Source of the DNA: a virus
Length of the DNA stretch: 22,252 nucleotides
IMG/VR virus record: IMGVR_UViG_3300035698_008060
Span: 1-22,252 of that record
Reading direction: 5' to 3' (one strand)
This document shows, piece after piece, positions 1 through 7,588 of the stretch. The position numbers and the translations under genes were made by a program. Under the pieces are notes generated by a model. It ran no database searches, had not been told where the DNA came from, and worked only from the letters and a program-made list of their open reading frames with translations. How positions within the stretch are numbered: the stretch's first letter is position 1; the number at the start of each line of letters is the position of its first letter.

Positions 1-72
1 CTCAACAGAGTCAGCGGATTGCCAGAGGGTAGAGCACTTTTCTGACATCAACAACAGCATTAAATTGAAATA

Positions 73-1683
73 ATGAGCATACACGCTTGGCTAATTGAGA
101 ATCAGATCAAAAATGAGAAGGGGCAGTTGATTGAGTTTGACAATCACCCCTTTCTTTTTGATATATATGCTGACCAAGCAAAAGACATGTGCGTGATGAA
201 GGCTGCTCAAGTAGGACTTACGACCTTGGAGTTCTTGAAGAGCTTTTATGATGCCAAACATTTCAAGATGGACATGATCTATACATTGCCTACAGATGGG
301 GATGTGAAGGTGATGGTCGGGGGAAAGTTCAACCGTATCATTGCAATGAATCAATGCATGCTTGATGATGTATCAGATAAGGATAGCGTAGAGCAGAAAC
401 AAATAGGGGACTCGATGATTTACTTTCGTGGCACGTTCACCAAGAAGGCCGCAATGATGATCCCGGCAGATAGATTGATGCATGATGAGAAAGATACCTC
501 AAAGCTCGATGTGATTGCTGACTTCCAAGCCCGACTCCAACATTCAGAGTTCAAGCAAACCCATACATATAGCCATCCCTCACTTCCTGAGACTGGTGTG
601 CACAATGATTGGTTAAAGAGTGACCAAAAGCATTGGTTTATCAGATGCCGTGCGTGTGACAAGTGGCAGTTCATGGCATGGAACACAGAAAACCCCGACA
701 AGATGTCCGTGTGCTTTGAACGTAAGATCTTCCAATGCAAATCGTGCAAGGCAGAGATCACTGACGTTATGCGCAAGACAGGGCAATGGGTAGCAAAATA
801 TAAAGACAAAAAGATTAGCGGCTATTGGGTCCCATTACTAATAGCTCCGTGGGTATCAGCCGCCGAATTGATTGAGAAGTTCCAAGACAAAGACACTACA
901 GAAGAGTTTTGGTTGACCAAGGTACTCGGGATCCCATATGCCAACGCAGCATCCAAGCTATTGCGTCAGAGCTTCAATCAGAACCTTACAGGCAAACGGT
1001 GGAACCCTGACAAGAATGAGCGCATCGTGATGGGTGTTGATACGGGATTGCGCATAGATTATGTACTTGGTAACAAAAAAGGATTGTTCTATCATGGGGA
1101 CACAAAGGACTATGGAGAACTTGATGCCCTCATGTTGCGATGGCCAAAGATGATCGTCGTAATTGATCAAGGCGGCGACCTTATCGGATCAAGGCAGTTT
1201 TACCAACGGTGGCCTGGCCGTGTATACCTCTGTACGCTCACAGGAGACCGTACAACGAAGGAACTCGTGAAATGGGGTACTAAGGACGAAGAAGGCGCTT
1301 GTACGGCTGACAGAAACAGAATGATCCAATTACATGTCGATGAATACCGTAAGAAAAGAATCCCCGTACATGGAGATGAGGGAATGTGGCATGAATATTG
1401 GAGCGATTGGAATAATCTATCCAAGACCAAGATACTAGATCCGGTCACTAATGCAATCAAAGGGTACAAGTGGGTGCGCAATGGACGCGACCATAGAGCG
1501 CTTGCCTCAGTGTTTTGGAGAATTGGCATGAGTAGGTTCTCAGATCTCGGTACTATCATTCAAGCTGATGAGCCAACGAAACCAGAGAGTTACTTCATCC
1601 AACCCGATGATACTGCAGACTTCGATCCTATTAAAATGTTCGACCTCATGGAACATGAGAACGAGGAGGACTGGCGGCTATGA
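73..1683 (+). CDS. terL: Phage terminase large subunit (packaging ATPase/nuclease, GpA-like)
   Basis: Motor that pumps phage DNA into the prohead through the portal and cuts the concatemer. The 536-aa length is normal for the family. Residues 44-51 (AAQVGLTT) form a variant Walker A loop, and the hydrophobic stretch ending in D138-E139 is a plausible Walker B. C192-x2-C195 and C222-x2-C225 form a zinc ribbon between the ATPase and nuclease parts, as in GpA-like terminases. D323 (in GVDTG), D365 (in VVIDQGG) and D473 (in NGRDHRA) are spaced like the acidic triad of an RNase H-fold nuclease. It lies directly upstream of the portal gene. This is the only start in the window without T before ATG, and it has no Shine-Dalgarno. 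No small terminase is recognised; it may lie outside the window. Family call is firm, subfamily less so. Confidence 0.93.
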   Translation: MSIHAWLIENQIKNEKGQLIEFDNHPFLFDIYADQAKDMCVMKAAQVGLTTLEFLKSFYDAKHFKMDMIYTLPTDGDVKVMVGGKFNRIIAMNQCMLDDVSDKDSVEQKQIGDSMIYFRGTFTKKAAMMIPADRLMHDEKDTSKLDVIADFQARLQHSEFKQTHTYSHPSLPETGVHNDWLKSDQKHWFIRCRACDKWQFMAWNTENPDKMSVCFERKIFQCKSCKAEITDVMRKTGQWVAKYKDKKISGYWVPLLIAPWVSAAELIEKFQDKDTTEEFWLTKVLGIPYANAASKLLRQSFNQNLTGKRWNPDKNERIVMGVDTGLRIDYVLGNKKGLFYHGDTKDYGELDALMLRWPKMIVVIDQGGDLIGSRQFYQRWPGRVYLCTLTGDRTTKELVKWGTKDEEGACTADRNRMIQLHVDEYRKKRIPVHGDEGMWHEYWSDWNNLSKTKILDPVTNAIKGYKWVRNGRDHRALASVFWRIGMSRFSDLGTIIQADEPTKPESYFIQPDDTADFDPIKMFDLMEHENEEDWRL

Positions 1684-1856
1684 TGTTAATCAAGCACCTC
1701 ACCACTGAACAGATGGAGACATTGGCTATATTGCTAGATGCCGGTGTCTTCGATTTTGAAAGCGGCAAGATTGAAATTGATGTACACAACAAGCAGATTC
1801 AAAAGGTAAAGAAGTACATCACCACATACAAACGCGGGGCTGTGGATAAAGTTTGA
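1680..1856 (+). CDS. 58-aa protein of unknown function
   Basis: Too short to be obvious but well supported by context: its ATG overlaps the terminase stop as ATGA, the usual sign of translational coupling. The protein begins MMLIKHLTTEQMETLAIL and is charged, with no membrane segment or cysteine motif. It is probably a short helical cytoplasmic protein. A second ATG is the very next codon. The stop codon lies inside the -35 element of the promoter that follows. I do not recognise the family. Position between terminase and portal might suggest a packaging accessory role, but that is only context. Confidence 0.6.
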   Translation: MMLIKHLTTEQMETLAILLDAGVFDFESGKIEIDVHNKQIQKVKKYITTYKRGAVDKV

Positions 1857-1880
1857 TTTTCTATAAAAGTATGTTATAGT
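1853..1880 (+). promoter_or_regulatory. sigma70-type promoter with extended -10
   Basis: -35 TTGATT (1853-1858), 16-base spacer and -10 TATAGT (1875-1880), preceded by TG one base upstream (TGtTATAGT), an extended -10. Transcription should start near 1887. The promoter overlaps the end of the 58-aa ORF and points at the portal gene. Confidence 0.75.
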
Positions 1881-1918
1881 AGGGACAAATCCATTTACCC
1901 AAACCTATAAACACAGGC

Positions 1919-1955
1919 GGGGCTTAGACATGAAAATGTTTTGGCCCCTTTTTTT
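1919..1955 (+). terminator. Intrinsic terminator in the portal leader
   Basis: GGGGC (1919-1923) pairs with GCCCC (1944-1948). The helix continues inward through U.G and A-U pairs with one U-U mismatch to ACAU/AUGU, capped by a GAAA loop (1932-1935). Seven T follow (1949-1955). The portal ATG comes two bases later, so this sits in the 5' leader made from the promoter just upstream and could act as an attenuator or as the 3' end of a short RNA. Confidence 0.8.
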
Positions 1956-1957
1956 AT

Positions 1958-3775
1958 ATGAGAGATACTGGAATTGCAGCATACAAATCACTCGGCTCTG
2001 ACGTCAATAAGGAGAAAGGGAATGGCGAAGACATGCGTGACACAGAGGTTGGCGTAGTATCCGATAAATTGCCGGAGCTTACTTTGGATATGAAGGACGA
2101 GGACATGATTGTCCTCGCAAACAAGTGGACAAAAGAGTGGGAAGACTCCCCAATCAAAGCAACTTGGCTACAGAATACTAATGAAAACGTAGAATATTGG
2201 AAGGGAAACCAATACGACTCAGCAAGTGGAGACAAGAAAAGGCCAATGGTCGACAATCTCATCTTTGAAGCCCTTGAGACATTCTTGCCACAAGCTACAC
2301 GAAGAAACCCTGAGCCAATTGTATCCATTCTCAGCACAGAAGACCCAAGCGATGCCAATCAAAAGTATGTAGAACGCCTCAAAAACACCCTTGGAGACCT
2401 TGCAGACACCAATAAAATGCGTCTCAAGCTCAAAAAAGTCACTCGTCACTGGTGTTTGTACCACCTTGGTGTGGGTAAAATCGGCTGGGATTTGGACAAC
2501 GACATGCCAACAGCGCGCATCATCCGTCCAAAAAATATGATCCTCGACCCCACAGCAACAATTGATGAAGACGGATACACAGGGGAGCGCCTTGGTGAAT
2601 ACCGAAAAAAACAAGCATCAATCCTTTTGGGGATTATAGGAAAAGAAAAGGGAACAGCTAAAGCACGCAAAGCCATCAAAGATCTTGTTGGTGACGATCT
2701 TGCCACTGAGATACAGTTTATCGAATGGTGGACTGCACAGTACCTATTCTGGCAGCTCGGCTCAACTGTCTTATACAAGAAGAAAAATCCACATTGGAAT
2801 TACGCTACAGAAAAGACAGAAATGGATGAGCTTGGTGTAGAAACACCAGGAGAAGAAGAGGCAGGCGTCAATCATTTCAAGGTGCCAAAGATGCCGTACA
2901 TCTTCCTGTCAGTGTTCAACTTGGGCGAGCAGCCTATGGATGATACTGGTCTCATTAGCCAAAACCTTTCAAATCAAGACCTCATTAATAAAAGAAACAA
3001 GCAGATTGATAGAAACACGGACTCAATGAACGGTGGAATGGTCGTTTCAGCGGAGCGAGCAGGAGTAACGAAGGAGCAAGCAGCAAGCATTTCAAGAGCA
3101 TTGCGCAAAGGTGGCACAGTGGTAGTACCGAAGGGTGCCCCACGAGACGCCATAGATCGCTTCCCAGCGCAGGGATTGCCCGCAGACGTCTACAACAACC
3201 TTAGTGACACAAGAGAGCGCACACGGGACATTTTCGGCATCAAGGGACTATCTCAGGCTGGCATATCTAGTGAAAAGACAGTGCGCGGTAAGATTGTTGG
3301 CAAAAACCTTGATACGGATAGGATTGGTGGAGGTGTAACAGAATACATCGAGCAATTTGCAGATGATCTATACAATTGGTGGGTACAAATGTTGTACGTT
3401 TACGACAGTGACTTCCAGTTTTCACCCGGAGTACAGCCACCACAGCTCATTGTCTCAGTTAAAGAAGGCTCATTATTACCAAAAGACAGCACAACAATCG
3501 CCAATCAAGCCATTGAACTTGCAGGAGCAGGCAAGATGTCAACGATTGATCTATACAAGAGACTTGAATATTCCAACCCAGAAGAACTTGCAGCCAATGC
3601 ATGGCTAGAACTCAATGCGCCACAAGTGCTATTCAAAGACAACCCACTAGTACAAGAAGCGCTCGGGATGCAGCAACAAGCCGCTATGGCAGAGCAAGCA
3701 GGTATTCCACAGGTTCCACAAGAAGGCACAGAGGCTAGTGTTCTAAATCAGGCACCAATTCAATTGTATGGCTGA
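1958..3775 (+). CDS. Portal protein (P22-type)
   Basis: Dodecameric ring at the capsid vertex through which DNA enters and leaves; docking site for terminase and the tail. The 605-aa product resembles P22-like portals of podoviruses. The N-terminal half carries WKGNQYD, RRNPEPIV and RPKNMILDP, followed by a helical stem/wing region and a Gln/Ala-rich C-terminus. It lies between terminase and scaffold, the usual place. The start at 1958 fits the T-ATG rule of this genome. An alternative start at 2033 would remove 25 residues; an AAGGAG at 2009-2014 is 18 bases from it, too far to be a normal ribosome site. The chosen start lies two bases after a terminator poly-U, which is odd. Confidence 0.9.
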   Translation: MRDTGIAAYKSLGSDVNKEKGNGEDMRDTEVGVVSDKLPELTLDMKDEDMIVLANKWTKEWEDSPIKATWLQNTNENVEYWKGNQYDSASGDKKRPMVDNLIFEALETFLPQATRRNPEPIVSILSTEDPSDANQKYVERLKNTLGDLADTNKMRLKLKKVTRHWCLYHLGVGKIGWDLDNDMPTARIIRPKNMILDPTATIDEDGYTGERLGEYRKKQASILLGIIGKEKGTAKARKAIKDLVGDDLATEIQFIEWWTAQYLFWQLGSTVLYKKKNPHWNYATEKTEMDELGVETPGEEEAGVNHFKVPKMPYIFLSVFNLGEQPMDDTGLISQNLSNQDLINKRNKQIDRNTDSMNGGMVVSAERAGVTKEQAASISRALRKGGTVVVPKGAPRDAIDRFPAQGLPADVYNNLSDTRERTRDIFGIKGLSQAGISSEKTVRGKIVGKNLDTDRIGGGVTEYIEQFADDLYNWWVQMLYVYDSDFQFSPGVQPPQLIVSVKEGSLLPKDSTTIANQAIELAGAGKMSTIDLYKRLEYSNPEELAANAWLELNAPQVLFKDNPLVQEALGMQQQAAMAEQAGIPQVPQEGTEASVLNQAPIQLYG

Positions 3776-4032
3776 TGAAGTATTGAAAAGAGATGTAAAT
3801 CATCTTGTATGAAAGGGATAGTTTATTGGTAGTATCAGATCCGTTCGTGCCAAGAAGAATCATATGGTCTGCTGATGATCTAAAAGATCCAGTAGAAAAA
3901 GAACATAAAAGCCATATTAAAATAAAATCATTAACAGATATTTGGTTCAGAGCAGAAGGCAATGGACAGACCTCTGGCGTTTCTGTATGGATGGATTACT
4001 ACCTAGTTGATGCAGATGCAGATGGAGCATAG
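3768..4032 (+). pseudogene. Small gene split by one extra base (or 3805-4032 as a separate TTG-start gene)
   Basis: An ATG at 3768 overlaps the portal end and has the usual T before it. It encodes MADEVLKRDVNHLV and then stops at TGA (3810-3812). In the +1 frame, an ORF of about 75 residues (3805-4032) starts at best with TTG and encodes ERDSLLVV...WFRAEGNG...DADADGA, which looks like real protein. Removing one base near 3801-3812 would join them into an 87-aa protein. The KRDxN sequence resembles the RDxNxVP motif that opens three structural proteins later in the window, so the gene may be a virion protein. Alternatives: sequencing insertion, true mutation, programmed +1 shift, or two genes with a TTG start. 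Confidence 0.5.
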
Positions 4033-4049
4033 GAATTTAAGAAATGTAT

Positions 4050-4160
4050 ATGGCAAAATCAAAAAGTCACAGAGCCGTCTTGGAAGATATAAAACCTGAA
4101 CTTGCTAGAGAGTTCAAGAAGAAAATCAAAGAGATGGCAAAGAAAAAGAAAGGGGCCTAG
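4050..4160 (+). CDS. 36-aa lysine-rich small protein
   Basis: Short ORF starting MAKSKSHRAVLEDIKPELA and ending in a run of lysines (MAKKKKGA). It is strongly basic and lacks membrane segments or cysteines, so nucleic-acid or capsid-interior binding is conceivable, but I do not recognise it. The start at 4050 has T before ATG; an in-frame ATG two codons upstream (4044) is the alternative. The stop codon lies in the loop of a small GC-rich hairpin (4152-4166) just before the tRNA gene. Support comes from start context, tight packing and codon sense only. Confidence 0.5.
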   Translation: MAKSKSHRAVLEDIKPELAREFKKKIKEMAKKKKGA

Positions 4161-4166
4161 TGCCCC
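4152..4166 (+). other. Small GC-rich hairpin before the tRNA
   Basis: GGGGC (4152-4156) and GCCCC (4162-4166) pair across a five-base loop holding the stop codon of the 36-aa ORF. There is no T run, so it is not a full terminator. It ends four bases before the tRNA and could help RNA processing. The same five-base stem sequence forms the base of the terminator at 1919-1948. Confidence 0.4.
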
Positions 4167-4170
4167 GTAT

Positions 4171-4244
4171 TGCGCGGTGGAGCAGCTTGGCAGCTCGTCT
4201 GACTCATAATCAGAAGATCAGCGGTTCAAATCCGTTCTGCGCAA
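4171..4244 (+). tRNA. tRNA(CAU), initiator-type tRNA-fMet variant
   Basis: Full cloverleaf. Acceptor TGCGCGG/CTGCGCA (one G.U), D stem GAGC/GCTC, anticodon stem TCTGA/TCAGA around loop CTCATAA (anticodon CAT), T arm with TTCAAAT loop, discriminator A; CCA is not encoded (CGA follows). It matches bacterial initiator tRNA-fMet, as I remember the E. coli sequence, at most positions and with the same length. It has the initiator hallmark A11:U24 and a weak 1:72 pair (U-A here). Of the three G:C pairs at 29-31/39-41 typical of initiators only the middle one (30:40) is kept; the others are U29-A41 and A31-U39. Elongator Met or lysidine-modified Ile decoding is the alternative. Confidence 0.93.
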
Positions 4245-4289
4245 CGAGTAGTGCTAAACAAGGGAATCACTAACCCTTAAATATACAGT

Positions 4290-5066
4290 ATGGACAAGAC
4301 ACAGATGCAGATTCCACAAGAAGGCGACAATGCTTTCCCAGAATCACCAGAGGAGACAAACTCTGCTCCCTCATCAGGAGAAGAAGACACAGCCGATCAG
4401 ACTCCCTCACCTGAGGAGGATAACGAACAGGTGGAAAAACAAAATGACGGCAAAGAGTCTGTACCATTTAATGAACACCCACGGTGGAAAAAACGTGAAA
4501 CCGATTGGGATGACCGCTTCAATGAACAAGAGAAGCGTCATGTTGATGAAATAGAACAGCTACGCAAAGAAATCACCGGGGTAAAAAAAGAGGAAGCCCC
4601 CGCTGTTGACATCCCATCATGGTTCGGTGGCGATGAAAAGCAATGGCATGAGTTCCAAGACTGGAACAAAACGCTCAAGCAGCAGGCGAAAAGTGAAGCA
4701 CTCGATGAGATAAACTCACAGAGCGCGTCTGAACAAAAAGCTATTGATGATGCAACCGAATACTTCAATGAAGAAGTCGCAGACATCGAGACAGATAAGG
4801 AAATCAACCCAGAAGGTCTCAAGGTCGACAAGAACAAATTGTTGAAATTTGCACTTGACAACGAGCTTGTGGATACCAAAGGGCGATGGAATTATCGCAT
4901 AGCGTTCCAACTCATGCAGGTCAAAAGCAACATGGCCAAGACCAGCAAGTTGGACAAAAAGAAACAAATCGCCAACGCAACAACCTCAGAAAAAAAAGCC
5001 GAGAACAAGCCAAAAGACTTCATGTCCTCAGAGGATTATGACAATCCACAATCGAGGCCATGGTAA
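4290..5066 (+). CDS. Scaffolding protein (capsid assembly)
   Basis: A 258-aa, highly charged, hydrophilic protein directly before the major capsid gene, the standard place for a phage scaffold. Residues 1-60 are acidic and low-complexity (Glu/Pro/Ser/Gln), probably disordered. A predicted coiled coil follows around residues 75-100 (EQEKRHVDEIEQLRKEI), then a helical middle. The C-terminal region is lysine-rich, which in scaffolds is typically the coat-binding end. No cysteines or membrane segments. The start has T before ATG and no Shine-Dalgarno. Family sequence identity is low among scaffolds, so the call rests on composition, size and position; an internal capsid protein is the alternative. 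Confidence 0.8.
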   Translation: MDKTQMQIPQEGDNAFPESPEETNSAPSSGEEDTADQTPSPEEDNEQVEKQNDGKESVPFNEHPRWKKRETDWDDRFNEQEKRHVDEIEQLRKEITGVKKEEAPAVDIPSWFGGDEKQWHEFQDWNKTLKQQAKSEALDEINSQSASEQKAIDDATEYFNEEVADIETDKEINPEGLKVDKNKLLKFALDNELVDTKGRWNYRIAFQLMQVKSNMAKTSKLDKKKQIANATTSEKKAENKPKDFMSSEDYDNPQSRPW

Positions 5067-5086
5067 TTATTTACTAAAACATTTGT

Positions 5087-6106
5087 ATGGCCGAATTATA
5101 CGGACAAAGAATACAAACCACGGTTCAAACAAGCTACATGCCGTTTGTAGTCGACACCGTTCTTGACAGCAATGTTCTTTTCCAACGCATGGTGCGTGGG
5201 GCAAAGAACTGGAGCGGACGAACAAAACGTGTACCCGTCAAAGTATCTAAGAATACAACAGGTACATCATTCAGAGGATTCGATACTTTCTCAGTAGCAG
5301 CAACTGACAACCGTCAGTTCATGGAATTCACACCATCTTTCTACCAAATCACTTGTGCGCTTCCTGGTGACGAGCTTTCAGTAGCCGACACAGACGACAA
5401 GATTCTTGATTTGATGAAACTTACCATCCAATCAGATACAGAAGATATGGCCGATGACCTCGGGACAATCTTCTACGGTGATGGTACAGGTAACAGCTCA
5501 AAAGATCCTCTTGGTCTTGCAGCTCTTGTCGATGATGGAACAAGCGTGGCAAACATTGGTGGACTTTCACGTTCAACATACTCTTCACTTGCAGGAACAG
5601 TGACAGCATCAGGTGGTGCTTTGACACTTGCAGCAATTGATACTTTGTACGCAGCAGTGAAATCAGGAAACCAAACTCCAACATTCTTGCCTACAACAGA
5701 GGCTATCTTTAACTTCTACGGACAACTCTTGCGTCCACAAGAACGTATTGTGAAGCAAGCAGGTCTTATGAAGGGCCTCAAGAGTGGTACTGGATTTGAA
5801 GGACTTGAATACTCAGGAAAAGCAGTGATCTCAGATGAGAAATGTACATCAGGTGTACTCTTCGCCCTTAACGAACGATACCTTGATTGGTTAGCTCTTC
5901 CATACTACGGAGCAAAACCTGTTTCATACAAATCACAGATCAAAGGAAACGATTACTCAGCGCCAATGGGCCTCGGGTTCTCATGGGGAGACTGGATCAA
6001 ACCAGCCAACTCAGGATCAGTTGTTGGACACATCTACTTCGGTGGACAATTCATCACTACAAATCCAAAACGTCAAGGTAAACTTACAGGCATCACATCC
6101 ATCTAA
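5087..6106 (+). CDS. Major capsid protein (HK97 fold)
   Basis: The 339-aa protein that builds the icosahedral shell. Features typical of HK97-fold coat proteins: an N-arm with QTSYMPFVVDTVLDSN, a charged segment resembling the extended loop (WSGRTKRVPVKVSKN), a long mixed P/A domain including DTEDMADDLGTIFYGDG, and a C-terminal strand region ending near NPKRQGKLTG. Size and position after the scaffold agree. Its codons are regular, as expected for a highly expressed gene. No fused protease or scaffold domain is present. The start is T-ATG, 20 bases after the scaffold stop, with no Shine-Dalgarno. Confidence 0.92.
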   Translation: MAELYGQRIQTTVQTSYMPFVVDTVLDSNVLFQRMVRGAKNWSGRTKRVPVKVSKNTTGTSFRGFDTFSVAATDNRQFMEFTPSFYQITCALPGDELSVADTDDKILDLMKLTIQSDTEDMADDLGTIFYGDGTGNSSKDPLGLAALVDDGTSVANIGGLSRSTYSSLAGTVTASGGALTLAAIDTLYAAVKSGNQTPTFLPTTEAIFNFYGQLLRPQERIVKQAGLMKGLKSGTGFEGLEYSGKAVISDEKCTSGVLFALNERYLDWLALPYYGAKPVSYKSQIKGNDYSAPMGLGFSWGDWIKPANSGSVVGHIYFGGQFITTNPKRQGKLTGITSI

Positions 6107-6130
6107 TTCACCTCGTAAAACATATTCTAT

Positions 6131-6754
6131 ATGTTAGAAGCAAAAAACTACGATCCTGCGTTGATGCAAGGTGCATCACTAGGCGCACAAGAGGATCTGT
6201 ACGATCTCATCGACGTCAACGGTAACGAAGTTATCGAAGTAGACGGTATTGCTAGTGCTGTGAATTACGTGCGTGTTGCCAACTCTATTGCAGGCGTTGG
6301 GCCAACTGTGTCCGCTCAAGGTGACGACACAAATATTGACTACAACATGGCGGCAAAAGGTGCTGGGCTTGTAACGACAGGCTCTGCGCTCTTACAAAGA
6401 CATAGTACTGCCGCAATCAATGCTACAGCAACCGCTACGCCTGCTCAGGTCGCAACTGGTTATATCACATCAACTTCTGCTGCTGCTACAACTATTACAC
6501 TTCCAACTGGTACATTACTTGGTTTAGCTCTCGGAGCAGTCCAAGGTACAATCCACGAACTGTATATTGACAACACAGCAGGAGCAAACACTGTGACAAT
6601 GGCAGTGGCAGTCAACGGTATCATTTCTGACGCCGCTACTACTACTGCAGCCTCATTCGGTCAATTGACCGTTGCTGCAGGTGTTACAGGACAGGGACGA
6701 TTCACGTTGATGTTCTCAAGTGCAACAGCATACACATTCACAAGAACAGCCTAA
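6131..6754 (+). CDS. Probable capsid-associated or decoration protein
   Basis: A 207-aa protein directly after the major capsid gene. The first third carries NGNEVIEVDGIASAVNYV, a type of sequence common in virion surface proteins. The rest is rich in Ala, Thr and Gly with alternating hydrophobic residues and ends in a beta-strand-like AYTFTRTA, suggesting a beta-sandwich. There is no signal peptide or membrane segment. I infer a head decoration or minor structural role from position and composition; a fibre-type beta domain is the alternative. No family name is recalled. Confidence 0.65.
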   Translation: MLEAKNYDPALMQGASLGAQEDLYDLIDVNGNEVIEVDGIASAVNYVRVANSIAGVGPTVSAQGDDTNIDYNMAAKGAGLVTTGSALLQRHSTAAINATATATPAQVATGYITSTSAAATTITLPTGTLLGLALGAVQGTIHELYIDNTAGANTVTMAVAVNGIISDAATTTAASFGQLTVAAGVTGQGRFTLMFSSATAYTFTRTA

Positions 6755-6779
6755 CCAAATTATTCAGTAAATCAAATTT

Positions 6780-7505
6780 ATGTCCCAATTGATTGGTACA
6801 GGAGTACAGGTTGTGGCACAGGGCCTTTTTGATGAAAGTTCATCAGCTCTTCACAACCTCGGAGAACTTGTGCACTCAAGTGATGGTCGCGCTTTCCGTT
6901 ATTGTAAAGCTGGTGCAGTCGCACTAGTAGCAGGAAACTTGCAGCAAGCATCAGCACAAGACACAGGCGATCACAACCTTGCTATTGCAGCAGTAGCCGC
7001 AGGAGCAAGCGAAATCGTAACAACAGGAACAGTAACAGTAGTAGAAAACCAATACGCTGGCGGATTCGTCATCGTAGCAGACGATGCAGGAGAAGGGCAC
7101 GTTTACAGCATCAGCGGACACGCAGCAGCTACAGCAGCAGTTGTAACAATAAAGTTGGCTGATAAAGTCAAAGTTGCACTTACTACAAGTACAACTATTG
7201 ACCTTGTAAAGAATCCGTTTGATTCTGTTATCATCAACCCAACAACTGTATCATCAGCACCTGCCGGTGTTGCGGTAATGGCTATGACAGCCTCATACTT
7301 CGGATGGCTCCAAGTAAAAGGAGTGGCATCAGTATTGTGTGACGACGCGATCACCGTTGGTACTGACGTTGTAGCATCAGGAACAGTGGCCGGAGCTGTA
7401 GAAATTACAGCAGACGGAGCAGCAGAAATCAAATCAGTGGTGGGTACTGCATTGATTGCAGCAACTACAGCAGAATACGGAGCAATCAATCTAAACTTGC
7501 TCTAA
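6780..7505 (+). CDS. Probable head decoration protein
   Basis: A 241-aa protein with Ala/Val/Thr-rich beta-strand sequence throughout. The N-terminal part (QVVAQGLFDESS, LGELVHSSDGRAFRY) resembles capsid-associated proteins found beside major capsid genes in many environmental phages. It ends in EYGAINLNLL and is followed by a strong hairpin at 7514-7543 that closes the capsid gene block. Start is T-ATG without Shine-Dalgarno. The structural role is inferred from gene order and composition; I cannot tell decoration protein from minor capsid protein. Confidence 0.65.
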   Translation: MSQLIGTGVQVVAQGLFDESSSALHNLGELVHSSDGRAFRYCKAGAVALVAGNLQQASAQDTGDHNLAIAAVAAGASEIVTTGTVTVVENQYAGGFVIVADDAGEGHVYSISGHAAATAAVVTIKLADKVKVALTTSTTIDLVKNPFDSVIINPTTVSSAPAGVAVMAMTASYFGWLQVKGVASVLCDDAITVGTDVVASGTVAGAVEITADGAAEIKSVVGTALIAATTAEYGAINLNLL

Positions 7506-7513
7506 ACGAAACA

Positions 7514-7543
7514 GAGTGCCCTACGCAAAAGTGTAGGGCACTC
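7514..7543 (+). terminator. Thirteen-pair hairpin after the capsid block (no U tract)
   Basis: GAGTGCCCTAC (7514-7524) and its exact complement (7533-7543), extended by G.U and C-G pairs, enclose an AAAA loop (7527-7530). It lies just after the 241-aa ORF. The bases after it (ATTGTGCGC) are not T-rich, so termination is uncertain. It may instead protect the 3' end of the abundant capsid message or mark a processing site. Confidence 0.6.
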
Positions 7544-7588
7544 ATTGTGCGCTAATATCGGGAACTCGCACGCCCGTCAAATTACTTT

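Noticed and set aside
2009-2057. AAGGAG followed by ATG at 2022 as a ribosome site and leader peptide in the portal gene
   Set aside because: The frame from 2022 encodes only 11 residues and lies inside the portal frame; no other gene here uses a Shine-Dalgarno site, so it is more likely chance.
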